Origin: Zygnema cylindricum
Taxonomy: Eukaryota; Streptophyta; Zygnematophyceae; Zygnematales; Zygnemataceae
Assembly: GCA_037447655.1 (NCBI GenBank)
Contig: JBBHKE010002260.1
Span: forward strand, 1 to 64,000
DNA: 64,000 nucleotides
Reading direction: 5' to 3'
A program made the translations under genes and the position numbers. Of the stretch, positions 23,003 through 33,919 are shown piece by piece. Position 1 is the first letter of the stretch. The number at the start of each line of letters is the position of its first letter. The notes below the pieces were generated by a model that saw nothing but the letters and a program-made list of their open reading frames with translations, did not search any database and was not told the origin of the DNA.

Positions 23003-24168
23003 ATGCTAAGCAAGGAGGTAGCCACTAGGCTCTCTGGTCATTATCACATTCTCTACAAGAGTTATCTCGTTACAACAGCAAAGGAAGAAATATTCCAACC
23101 GGAATAAGGGAAAATCCAAATGTGATAAAAAATACACTCCTTTCAAGCCAACCGAAATACAAACAAGACAAACACAACGCAACCAAACCGTCAAGCTGCC
23201 CGAGGAAGGCACAGCAAGGTCCAAATGTGCTCGCTCACGATCTCCAATCTCACACTTCCACCAAATGACAAACTTTGGAGGGAATCCTTCTGGACGTGGC
23301 CTTAGGCCGTGTGGATTAAAAACGAGGGCAGAAAAACAAGGAGAATAATCTTACTCTATCTAGCCTCTACAACTAGCTAGCAAGGAGAAGAAAGACACGT
23401 GGGAAATCGATGAGATTGAGAGCAAGAGAATAGCTCCGCTGCCAAGATAAAATTCTTGTCCAAAAGCTAAATTCTCTAAGTCTAAGAATTAGGCTAAGTA
23501 AGAGCTACGCTAGGCCTAAGCAAAATTAGCCTACGTCTAGTCTACTTTACATGCATCAAACTACTTAAGATGTTGGCCAATAGGCGGCCAACATCGTCTG
23601 CCGTACGCTTGACAAAATCCATTGTCCGAGGGTAAAAACCCTCCCTAACTACATGTATGCGCGAACCTACATGGGTTCGCGACTTAAATAAATAGATATA
23701 TCGAAGCGTTGCTCGGAAATTGTGATACGCCTCCAAACGATACTTCGCGTCGATACTCCCGAAATCGCGTGCATACGCACGAAACGACAAATACCGCACG
23801 AAACGAAACATATCGCACAAAATATTCCCAGAATCGCGATGCGTCGCGCAAACGATATATTGCGTCCATACTTCGGAAATTGTGTACCTACGCACGAAAT
23901 GAAAGGTATCGCACGGAATTAATGCTATACAGCCAAACGTGAAAATAAATGAATCGACGTGAAATCGCACGTGCAACGAAACAACATGAAAACGTGCGTG
24001 GATGCATAAAATCGTGCGTGCAAGCAAGATACCGCGCGTGCGTGGGAAATATCGCGCGTGCATTCGAAATACAGCTCGTGCGTACATTATATCATGCGCA
24101 CACGGCGAATATCGCGCGTGCGGGCATGATATCGTGCGCGCGGGCAACCGACACGATGCGGCATGACA
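23003..24168 (-). repeat. F2 3' long arm
   Basis: Matches 28855-30020 almost base for base, from ATGCTAAGC to GATGCGGCATGACA on the plus strand. 23960-24150 holds tandem CGCGCGTGCG-type units. 23452-23468 is an exact inverted copy of the primer-site region 28840-28856. Confidence 0.9.
23960..24150. repeat. Tandem CGTGCG-rich units in the F2 3' long arm
   Basis: Degenerate units of about 25-30 bases with ATATCGCGCGTGCG or ATCGTGCGTGCA. The spacing keeps a long frame open on the minus strand (24201-23542), which I do not count as a gene. Confidence 0.65.
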
Positions 24169-24178
24169 CCTGTCGTGC
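24161..24178. other. Palindromic arm junction in F2
   Basis: GCATGACA-CC-TGTCGTGC joins the 3' long arm to the internal short arm. The same two halves form the outer ends of the whole element, so this looks like a retained end-to-end junction. Confidence 0.75.
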
Positions 24179-24399
24179 ATGAGAGGCAAGTATGCGAACA
24201 TGCATCAGAACCAGCAGAGTCATGCTAACCAACATATGTACCAGCGAAAATAAATATGAAAAAACAAAAATTATATACATCATGAGAAGAATAAAGGTGA
24301 AAATGACCCAAAGAGAGAAGGGGAAGAATACCCCCCTAGAGTGAAGTGGAAAGCGAGAAAGGGAACAATACTCCCCTACAGTGAGTGGACCCAATAATT
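24171..24399 (-). repeat. F2 internal short arm
   Basis: A copy of 22774-23002, bounded by the palindromic junction on one side and the polypurine tract on the other. Confidence 0.88.
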
Positions 24400-24412
24400 C
24401 CCCCCCCAGCTC
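24400..24412 (-). other. F2 polypurine tract
   Basis: The minus strand reads GGAGCTGGGGGGGG directly before the short arm start AATTATTGGG. Confidence 0.78.
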
Positions 24413-25300
24413 CTTAGCTTTTAGAGGAGTTGGTCAACACAACCGCGGGCTTGGAACAGATATAGAGGCAGCAATGGTCAACAGGGTTGAAAGATAATGG
24501 AGAAGAGAGGCACTCCATGTGAAACCCTTAATCACCACCTGTACATGTATACACCCTCTGCAAACTCAACATCCCGTTAGTATCGCTGTCCACCACATAG
24601 AGAATGTGTGGAGAGACCTTGGTTTGGATGGTATCCAAGAGATGACGCGAGTCGATGAGAAAACCGGGCTCAGTGAAACTATCTTGCAAAGGTGGGGTGG
24701 CTGGAAGGATCCTTTTCTAGGAAAAGAGAGTCGCAATTGTCTTCCCTAAGGTCGATACTTGAAAATGCAAGGAGAGCGGAAGCAAAATGTGCCATGGTGG
24801 GCAACGGTTTGCGAGCCGAGACAAGAGGGAGGCAGATTTTGCGTCCCGGAAAATTAGAGGGACGGTAGGAGAAGGTCTAATCATGCATATCTACTCCCCC
24901 ACCGATGCGGAAGATAACATCCTGTCCCACTAAGCATTCGTAGTCGTTGCATTTGGTGACCAATGCTCGGACAAAAACCTTTACGGACTCACTCTCGGTT
25001 CCGTTGTGAAACCGAAAGACAAGCGGTTCCTTCGTAATTCCAAGCACCGGCTCCGTGGTACCGGTTGAAATGAGAAGGCGAGTAGAAATAGCTTGGAGCT
25101 TGTCTGCTGTCAGACCAAGCTTGGGAGCAAGATCCCGATCCAAGGATCACGAGTTTGGCTCCGGTGTCCATGAGAGGGAGAGAAGGAGCAACACCATTAA
25201 CAGAGAGGGACTTCTGAGAGTTGTCCAAGAAACTTATATGAGGGTCAAGGTCACGGCGCTCATCAGCGGTAACTGGTTGAATGACTCAAAGACTACGGTT
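24413..25300 (-). pseudogene. F2 protease fused to an integrase tail by deletion
   Basis: 25228-24989 has the retropepsin core SLPLMDTGAKLVIL (D-T-G). The next frame, 25143-24877, carries the rest (CNDYECLVGQDV). Further on, the minus strand encodes SEPGFLIDSRHLLDTIQTKV, which in F1 begins the methyltransferase region. It then runs in frame into SPHILYVVDSDTNGML, which in F1 is the integrase tail (SAHILRIFEVDPNRML). The join is near 24616. About 90 codons later the polypurine tract follows. So one clean internal deletion removed methyltransferase, RT, RNase H and most of integrase. Confidence 0.8.
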
Positions 25301-27191
25301 TAGCGGCACCGCCCTCAAAGCGGCGGCACCAGCGAACTCATGAACAACACTAGGAAAGGAAGAGGCCCTAGGGGCTTCATCAATCATGGTAGAAAGGATG
25401 CTTAGCCGTTCCTTGACTCGATGTGCATTATGTATGGTACTATCTAAAATAGTGAGAGCTTCAACCACAATTGAGGAAGCTCTTTCTTGTATAGGAGAGA
25501 GAGATTCTTTCTCGAAAGAAAGTGGAATACGGGAAATCTGTAATTTACCATCCCGATTGTGATCAGGCGAGCCCTTATCAAAAGTAGCTGCCCGTTGTTG
25601 GACAATAGAATCCCGAAGGATTCGGCCGGCCAACGATGACATGTGGATGACTCTCCTTGCCATCCTCGTGAATTGGGGTTTCATTTCGGCCATGAAGGCA
25701 TTAAATTGCTCCTTCATCATAACGCCCATCATGATTTGTAACTCGGCCTTTTCCCTCTCTCTTCGAGAGATTTTAGGCGGAGTCGCCTCTTTCTCGGTCT
25801 CGGTAGGAGGAGTGACCTGTTTGGCAGAACGGGTAAGAATTCTTTTGTTCTGGATCTGATTCTGATATGAGAAATTAGGTTCTTTAACATGACAATGGTG
25901 GATATAATGTCCTTTCTGGTTGCAATGGGTGCATGTGTCCGACTTATCCGGGCACATGCGGGCATCGTGCCCTGTTTTTCCACATCGGAAAAACACAATC
26001 GGTCTACGGAATTTAATGGCGGATTTCCCATGGCCGACGTCTTTGGAGGCCTATAGAAAGCCACAGGTTCTTCGGAGGTGGTGGGGATTGGTAAAATTGG
26101 TTTTTTTAAGATTCGGGATTGTCACGAGCATCCCATCACGACGATTGCATCTCATAACTAACCCCATATTCAGCCGCTTGCTCAAAGGTAAATTTCAGTC
26201 CGTATGTTTGACTGAGATGAGTCTAAATGAATATTTTCGATTGAGGAGGAAACTGTGCCACGAATTTTTGGAGAGCCTCTGCATCGGACATAAGGTTCGG
26301 TAATGCTTCCCGAAGGGTTTTTATTCTAGCTCGTAAAGCAGGGGCATCTCACTCGGCCTACGTTTCAAGTTCATCAATTCCTTAACTTGATCTGGATTTT
26401 GCATCCGGTATTTTTTTTGGAGAAGATCGAACATGACCGATAGCGGCTCACGTAAAGTAATTAATCTTCCTTGTCTAGCTGGAATTGCCGCACGGGCAAC
26501 CAATGCATAGAGCTGAGGAATCTCGAGATGGCTGGATAACGCTCATCCCCATTAACGTCCAATACTGCTAGAACACCTGCCTGGTAGGGAATTTCTACCT
26601 GGCCAAAAATGGCTGGAAGTCCTACAAAGGGTGGAGAGTACTCTGTCATTTGACAAATACTCTCATACTTCCGTGTGTATAAAGTGAGAGTCGAATCCCG
26701 AAGGTATCAGCCGAGGAGAGAGAAAGCGACCCTAAGGTCAAACTGGTCTTGAAAACGAAATGCCAAGTCACGCATTTCGGTATCATAAAACATACGAAAA
26801 TGGGAAAGAGACATGGTGTCTTTCATTCCTGAGAAACAAAATTGCATCTTCCCTATGTCCCCCTCTGAAGAGAAAGTCATGTCGTCAAAGGAAGAATGCG
26901 TTGGTGGTTCCAAATTTGGAGTAACCGGAAATTGAAATGTGAGACGATAGGAAAATTTTCCTTTGAAAAGTCCCCTTTGGATCTATCCAGGTATGACCTC
27001 GAGGAAACCGGTGATAATGAAGAGACTGTGGTCAATACTGACCGAACTGACGGAGATTCAAGGACCGCAACCGAAAATGGTGCCTCCTTAGACTCGGAGA
27101 AACTGGAAAGATCTAACTGCAGTTGAAAGAAAGTTGTCCCGCTGCGGGTAGATCCGGATTGATAACGTAAGTTATCCCAATCCGTGGGCAT
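25286..27191 (-). pseudogene. F2 Gag with CCHC knuckles
   Basis: Gag parts lie in the frames 27191-26877 (MPTDWDNL start, shared with F1), 26913-26707 (YDTEMRDLAFRFQDQFDLR), 26649-26461 and 26503-26321. The nucleocapsid is in 25996-25286: the first knuckle has lost its first Cys (FFRCGKTGHDARMC), while the second is intact (CTHCNQKGHYIHHC). A charged linker follows to the protease. Several frameshifts break it. The order and sequence match F1 Gag. Confidence 0.82.
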
Positions 27192-28839
27192 AAACGAAGA
27201 GAGAACCTTCGATTACGACTATGAAAGCATGGAACGGCCTAATCGAGGTGCGTCAAATGGAAGGCCAAACCACACAAGACAAGTCAACACACAAAGTCTC
27301 TATCAAGACCCGTGGTCAGATCTAGCAAAAAGTCGTAATACCAAAACCTCTACTTGCAAACAATGGAGCAAGGCCGAAGGGCCAGATCTATAAAAACAAA
27401 CAGAGAACTATCCAAGCACCTTTCGGTGCATATCTACAGTGACACAGATAGAAAATTGTCTAAACAGTGCCACCCACGGCAAGATCTATGAATGAAAATC
27501 CAATCCAGATAGTCACAGGGAAACTCAAGGCCACTCACGGCCAAGTAGCATGCAAGGAAAGCAAAGAAAATGCAAATGCTCAAAAAGAAAGGTTCGTAAT
27601 ATAACCAATCCACACCGATCCCCTACACGAGTATCGACACTTTATCGTAACGCTCCTGCACCCAAAAGGAATCGGGATACTTAAAAACATCTTTAATCCT
27701 CTGGTGAGTATTAAAAGTGAACCGGACTTGGTTGAAACAAGTCGGATTTTGCAGAGTCCTCAAGAACGTGATCCGCCTCGGTTCCGAATAATCGTACCCA
27801 GGACCACCACTAAACACCCAGGCAATTAGTATCCTTCTAGGGTATGCGTATCAGCGCTATGCCACGCTATACCCAACTATAAAGCAATGATAATAATATG
27901 TTATAATTCGTGCAAATCTAATTTATATGAATATATATTTTTACTTTGCTAGGTTTTATGAATGATTAAATTTGGCAAAGGATAAAGAAAGAGAATATCA
28001 AATCCACCACAGACTAAACATCAACTAGCGAGCAAATGAAGTTGCACTAAAGAAAAGAAAGATAAGAAATATTGAGAAAAGCTCAAAATAAAACACAAAG
28101 TATTGTAAAATTGGGACAAAATGTTTCCCAAACCCTAATACCACGCTGCAAAAATCAAAAATCTGCGACCAAGGAATGGTAATATGCTGACCTAGGGTTA
28201 AGAATTCCAAAAAATAAACTCTAAATCCGCCCAAACCCTAAATTTGCGGCCCAAACCCTAAATCTGCGGCCAAACCCTAATTCGGCAGATTAACCCTAAA
28301 AATCTGACACAAAATCAGACCTAAATCTGCGCAGACTAGAAATAGAGTGGCAACAAGATAGAAAGAAAAGATTGCAAGAAAGAAAGAAAAAGAACAAAAC
28401 AAAATGTTTTTTTTTTCTTTTTTATAAAATAAAATTTATAAATTTATTTATTTTTATAATATTTTCTTCAAAGGCAAAACTGAAAGCAAAAGCAATAATG
28501 GAGAGAAAGTAGAATGAAGCTTGTAGAAAAATAAAGCAAAGTCAAAAGGAAAAAACCAACTCAAAAATAGGTGGGAGAAAATCTAGAAATGAAAAAAATA
28601 GATTTTCTATTGAAAATAATTTAATTTTTATATTTTTCTTCCTCCAGATTTATTTTATCACACAAAACTGAGAAGTACAACTGAAAATGAAAGGTAAATA
28701 GGCAGGAAAATAGAAAGACAAAAACAAGAATAAAAACCGGATATGAAAGGTAATATTTTTTTAATGAAATAAAATTTATATTTTTAATAATTTAATATTA
28801 AAAAAATAGACTTTTAGAAAATGTGATTTTGAAAAGTGG
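27192..28839 (-). other. F2 5' leader
   Basis: Non-coding. 28228-28310 has several AAACCCTAA motifs spaced by GCGGC-like words. 28380-28830 is very AT-rich. No gene seen. Confidence 0.65.
28228..28310. repeat. Telomere-like AAACCCTAA motifs in the F2 leader
   Basis: Four or five CCCTAA(A) words separated by 8-12 bases (CCCTAAATTTGCGGCC, CCCTAAATCTGCGGCC and so on). In plants AAACCCTAA is known as the telo-box. This is not a true telomere array. Confidence 0.6.
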
Positions 28840-28856
28840 AGCTTTTGGACAAGAAT
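28840..28856 (-). other. F2 self-priming primer site
   Basis: The minus strand reads ATTCTTGTCCAAAAGCT at the inner edge of the 5' long arm. The same 17 bases occur on the plus strand inside the long arms (29304-29320 and 23452-23468). In element RNA they are therefore complementary to the primer site. No tRNA 3' end match was seen. Confidence 0.7.
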
Positions 28857-30020
28857 GCTAAGCCAGGAGGTAGCCACTAGGCTCTCTGGTCTTTATCACA
28901 TTCTCTACAAGAGTTATCTCGTTACGACAGCAAAGCAAGAAATATTCCAACCGGAACAAGGGAAAATCCAAATCCGATCAAAAATACACTCCTTTCAAGC
29001 CAACCGAAATACAAACAAGACACACACAACACAACCAAACCGTCAAGTTGTCCGAGGAAAGCACAGCAAGGTCCAGATGTGCTCCCTCACGATCTCCAAT
29101 CTCACACTTCCACCAAATGACAAACTTTGGAGGGAAACCTTCCAGACGTGGCCTTAGGCCGTGTGGATTAAAAACGAAGGCAAAAAAACAAGGAGAATAG
29201 TCTTACTCTATTTAGCCTCTATAGCTAGCTAGCAAGGAGAAGAAAGACACGTGGGCAATCGGTGAGAGTGAGAGCAAGAGAAAAGCTCCGCTGCCAAGAG
29301 AAAATTCTTGTCCAAAAGCTAAATTCTCTAAGTTTGAGAATTAGGCTAAGTAAAAGCTACGCTAGGCCTAAGCAAAATTAGCCTACGTCTAGTCTACTTT
29401 ACATGCATCAAACTACTTAAGATGTTGGCCAATAGGCGGCCAACATCGTCTGCCGTACGCTTGACAAAATCCACCTTCCGAGGGTAAAAACCCTCCCTAA
29501 CTACATGTATGCGCGAACCTACATGGGTTCGCGACTTAAATAAATAGATATATCGAAGCGTCGCTCGGAAATCGCGATACGCCTCCAAACGATACTTCGC
29601 GTCGATACTCCCGAAATCGCGTGCATACGCACAAAACGATAAATACCGCACGAAACGAAACATATCGCACGAAATATTCCCAGAATCGCGATGCGTCGCC
29701 CAAACGATATATCGCGTCCATACTTCAGAAATTGTGTACCTACGCACGAAATGAAAGGTATCGCATGGAATTAGTACTATACAGCCAAACATGAAAATAA
29801 ATGAATCGACGTGAAATTGCATGTGCGACGAAACAACATGAAAACGTGTGTGCATGCATAAAATCGTGCGTGCATGCAAGATACCGTGCGTGCGTGCAAA
29901 ATATCGCGCGTGCATTTAAAATACAGCGCGTGCGTACATTATATCGTGTGCACAAGGCAAATATCGCGCGTGCGGGCATGATATCGTGCGCGCGGGCAAC
30001 AGACACGATGCGGCATGACA
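28855..30020 (-). repeat. F2 5' long arm
   Basis: A copy of 23003-24168. It ends at the target duplication GGGT at 30021 without any short arm, which is the key to the split-repeat layout. Confidence 0.9.
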
Positions 30021-30024
30021 GGGT

Positions 30025-31113
30025 CTATGACACGACCTAATAAAGTGCATCTTTAACGTCCAGTAAGACCATGAGCGACCGTAGTGCCAGGAATGGAAGG
30101 CATAAGGTGTTCTCGTTCCGTAGAGGTAGGCTCTTCGAGCTCAACGGTATGAATGTTTCGGAGCATGCCAGAACCGTCATTAGAGAATGCATGTGAATGT
30201 GGGTAAGAAACTAAGGTAGGAAGCACCTTGAGAGGTTGACCCATGACATTGACATTGAAATTAGGGGGTCAGTCCTTTTGAATGCAAGGCTGCACCTTAT
30301 AAAAAGGAAGAAGGGCAGCCTCAATGTGTGTAAGAGGAGGACGAACTAACAAGTTGGCCTCACGGAGTCTACCAATATTGATCAGGTTCGTCCATTTGGA
30401 GCGAACCCGGTCTGCTAGTGAACCAGGGGGAGCCGCGTCAATAATAAGAGGCGGACCAATTAATTGTTCGATCCGTTGATAATCAGCCATGACTGTTGGT
30501 CTTCGATCATTATAGGCTGCAACATTTTCCAAGATATACCCCATAGGATGATCTAAAGTTTGTAGAAAATGCAGGATTCGAACCAATTCAAGACATAATT
30601 TGGTGCGGGGATCGGCTAATCCGAGACCTTTCCCGGCCCGAGACATTCCTTGGCACTCCAATCCGCCAAAAACTAGATCGATTGGACCAATCTCTATTAA
30701 GTGATGGTTGCCCACAATCCGAATATCTTGTGGGAGGGCAGTATGCATATCCTCGTATGCAGATTTTGGTAACAAATGCCGGTATTGGGAATGCAACATA
30801 TTACAATGATGTAATTGTGCTTTCCGTGCTAACGGATGAATCTCAACTGAATAATAAATTGGATTAATAATTTATTCCGGAAACATGCAAGGAGGGAAGT
30901 GCCTATTCCAGCGAAAAGGTCAAAAATCATCAATCCATTTGGATGAGGTTTCAATTGGACCGGATTCCAATTAATGGGAAGAAACCCAGAAGAGTCTGTA
31001 GGTACTAGGATTGTGGGAGAGACCGGAGAAAGTGGAATTGACAAGGTTTGGTTATAGATTCGGTCAAATTCCCTCGTATCTATATGAAAACCTGGGTCAC
31101 TGAAAAAATTCTA
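30025..31113 (-). pseudogene. F1 C5-cytosine DNA methyltransferase domain
   Basis: This would transfer a methyl group to C5 of cytosine in DNA. Motif I, FDLFAGIGT, lies at 30924-30901. After one frameshift near 30865, a motif II-like stretch is followed by the catalytic-loop motif IV, GGLECQGMSRAGKGLGL, at about 30667-30617, with the nucleophile Cys (30655-30653). Motif VI is YILENV (30535-30521), and an RVRSKWTNL block (30409-30383) fits motif VIII. After an in-frame TGA (30271-30269) the tail has STEREHLM and RCTLLGR (motif X-like). The usual Pro before the Cys is Glu. The domain sits between protease and RT in the Pol frame, reading in from protease by a frameshift near 31113. Its tail lies beyond F2 at 22773. 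It is damaged in this copy. Confidence 0.88.
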
Positions 31114-31843
31114 GTAAGTAAGAACTATCGGGCATAATTTCTTCCGCTGACAATGAATGAAATATTTCGGCCACCACCGAATTCCTTGAAAATGCAGGTA
31201 TGGATGTGGCCGAATTTGCCATAATAGGCATGGGCTTCCTAGGGAAAATTAGCGGAATGCAGATTTTCCGTTCCGGGAAGTTAGTGGGTCTATAAGAAAA
31301 TGTCTGATCATGCATGTCAACAACACCCCCTACACGAAATTTAACGTCTTGTCCCACTAGGCATTCATAGTCACTACATTTAGTGACTAGAGCGTGAACC
31401 GGGATTTCAGCAAAGTCTGTGGTCATTCCGTTTTGGAACCTGAAAACAAGCAGTTCCTTAGTGATTCCTAAGACTGGCTCAATTGTACCCGTTGAGGTTA
31501 ACAAGCGAGTAGAAGTGGACTGAAGCTTCTCCGGAGTTAGACCAAGCTTCAGTGCAAAGCTAGAGCCCAATATCACTGGCTTTGCACCCGTATCCATGAG
31601 AGGCAGGGAAGGGGCTATACCGTTGATTAATAATGCACCCTTCCCGTTATCCAAAAAACCGATGTGAGGATCAAGGGACTTTCGTTCCTCTATGGAAATA
31701 GGCTGAATAGCAACAAGATTTATGTGCAGCTGAAGTGCTTGTAACGCGGCAGCTGCAGCTGAGCTATCAGGGGTAAAAGAGATAGGGGAGATTTTTGGTG
31801 AGTCGGTAATCATAGTGGATAGAATGCACAAGCGTTCCTTCAC
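31097..31843 (-). pseudogene. F1 aspartic protease
   Basis: The frame has 248 residues, with a retropepsin core LPLMDTGAKPVIL (D-T-G-A) at about residue 80 and later CSDYECLVGQDVKFRVGG. The protease would process Gag-Pol. It overlaps the Gag-nucleocapsid frame end by a few bases in another frame, and the methyltransferase frame follows after a frameshift near 31113. The domain itself looks complete. Confidence 0.85.
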
Positions 31844-33710
31844 GCGGTGTGCCTCGTGTATAGTTCAATCCACCATGTTGAGAGCTTCAACCGCGATGGC
31901 TGAAGCGGTTTCGGGCAAGGGAGGAGAAGGCTCTTTAGTGAATGACAAAGGAATGTTCTGTTAGGGGTTTTACCGTCACGGCTGTGATCGGTCGAACCTT
32001 TGTCCAACGTAGCCTCTCGTTGGTGGATGGTGGAATCTCGTAAGATTCGACCTGCCAACGTGGGCATGTGTACAACAGTGCGAGCCATGCCAGTAAATTG
32101 TGGTTTCATTTTAGTGATGAAGGCTGCGAATTGTTCCTTCATCATAGCCACCATTTGATCTTGCATTTCTATACGCTCTCTCTCTCTTCGAGATACCTTA
32201 AGTGGAGTGGTGTCCTTCTCCGGTTCTTTAATCGGTTGAACCGGTTTTGCGGATCGAGCGGGAATGCCACCATTTTTAATTTGGTTTTCATAGGAAAATT
32301 CTGGGTTCTTTATATAACAACGTTGGACATAGTGTATGGTTTGCTTGCAATGTGTACAGGTAACGGTTTTGTCTGGACACATTCGGGCATCATGGCCCGT
32401 CTTCCCACATCGAAAACATAATGGGTTTCCAGGAGCAATAGGTAGGGTTCCCATGGCCGAGACTTTAGGAGGTCGGTTGTTAGGACGAGGATTGTTCCAT
32501 GGTGGAACAAACAGTTCTTTCGGGACCGCTTTAGGACGGTCATGGGCTTCCCACCAACAATTTTGCATTTCGTATTCCACAGCATTCTGACGGCTTGGTT
32601 GAAAGTGGACTTCAAGCCGTACATTTGAGTCAGGTGACTCTGAATAAATTTATAAGACAGACTCGGAAACTGTCCTATAAATTTCTGAACAGCTTCAGCA
32701 TCCGACATTAAGTTCGGCAATGCTTCACGAAGAGCTTCCATACGAGCACGCATGACAGGGGCGGTCTCTCCTAACTTCCGTTCGAAGTTCATTAACTCAC
32801 GAAATTGGTAAGGGTTTTGCATACGGTATTCCGCTTGCAACATTTCAAACATGAAAGAGAGCGGATCCAATATAGGGATCGTCATTGCTGGTCGTGCTGG
32901 AATTCCAACACGTGCGGCTATAGCGAACTGCTGCGCTATTCCCACAACTGCTGCTGTAATAACATCACGGTTGAGATCAAGGACTTCCGGAATAGCCGAT
33001 TGGTAGGGAATTTCTGGTTGTCCTATAATAGCAGGAATCCCAGCGAAAGCTGGAAAAAACTTTGTCATCACAAGTACGGAATCATACTTGCGGGAATAAA
33101 GAGTAAGGGCTGAACCGCGAAGGTAACGCCCTAAAAGAGAGAAAGCGACCCGTAGGTCGAACCGATCTTCGTACCGAAATGCAAGATCACGCATTTCGGT
33201 ATCGAATAGCATTCAAACATGCAATAAAGTCATGGTGTCCTTCATTCCTAAAAAACAGAAATGAAGGCGACCCCCTCTCTCGGATGTGGAAGCCATTTCC
33301 AATAATGGAATGCTTGGGGATTATAATAAATTTGTAATTTGTGGAAACCAAAAAGATAATGAATTGGATTCCGACCCGTCAACGGAATCGTGGTCTGATT
33401 CCTCTTTGAAAAATGTTGAAGACACTGATGATAGGGAAGATACTGAGGTGAGAGTAGATCGAACCGAAGGGGAAATTTGACCCGAGATATTTAGGAAAGG
33501 ATGGTCCAAAAGACTTGATAAAATCAGATGGTCCGAATTCCGTTGGCCTAAACGAGGCCGACGATCGAGTGGTTGCGACAAGATAATCAAGATTATCCCA
33601 ATCGGTGGGCATAAAAAATGATAACACCAAATGATGACCAGATAACAAAACCGATCTATCCGATATGCTTTAAATGCCAGGCCACAACACTCTCTTGTCC
33701 AATCAGCCAA
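31840..33710 (-). pseudogene. F1 Gag with two CCHC knuckles
   Basis: The N-terminal piece is in frames at 33710-33321 (contains MPTDWDNLDY, as in F2). The main Gag part is 33212-32310 (300 residues; YDTEMRDLAFRYEDRFDLR start, then MLQAEYRMQNPYQFRELMNFE). Nucleocapsid follows in 32580-31840, with CFRCGKTGHDARMC and CTHCKQTIHYVQRC, both intact CX2CX4HX4C, then a basic linker. Frames change at about 33250, 32500 and 31840, so at least three indels are present. Gag would form the particle and bind RNA. Confidence 0.85.
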
Positions 33711-33919
33711 TCAATCTCTAATAGGGCCTCAATGGCTTGATCTTTCAGTAAGCCGTATTACCAAAACCTTCTACTCTGCAAACAAGGGGACAAGGGCGAA
33801 GGGCCAGATCTATAAAGGCAAATAACTTACTATCCAAGCACTCCTAAGTGCAGATCTAAAGCGGCACAATCCACAAAAGAGCTAACCAATGCCTCCAACG
33901 GCAAGATCTATGGAAGATA
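33711..33919 (-). other. F1 5' leader, part next to Gag
   Basis: Non-coding leader, interrupted by the solo LTR at 33920. Similar to the F2 leader around 27350-27500. Confidence 0.6.

Larger units (their letters stand above)
22774..30020 (-). mobile_element. Element F2: Gag-only deletion derivative related to F1
   Basis: 7247 bp inserted in F1 between methyltransferase and RT, flanked by GGGT (22770-22773 and 30021-30024). In coding direction: long arm 30020-28855, leader, Gag, CCHC, protease, a deletion join near 24616, integrase tail, polypurine tract, short arm 24399-24171, CC, long arm 24168-23003, short arm 23002-22774. It lacks methyltransferase, RT, RNase H and integrase core, so it must have moved with proteins from a relative. 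Its arms are related to those of F1 but clearly different. Confidence 0.88.

Noticed and set aside
23542-24201. 219-codon minus-strand frame in the F2 arm as a gene
   Set aside because: It spans the arm junction and tandem repeats, has a low-complexity product, and is not next to the coding body.
28228-28310. Interstitial telomere array
   Set aside because: Too few and too widely spaced CCCTAAA words.
24397-28854. Reading the DNA between the F2 short and long arms as an unrelated insertion in an LTR
   Set aside because: F1 has the same break at the homologous arm position, with polypurine tract and body in the same order, and no target duplication marks such an insertion.
23684-29721. Paired small frames such as 23869-23684 and 29721-29536
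   Set aside because: They are the same part of duplicated arms; their pairing only reflects arm identity.
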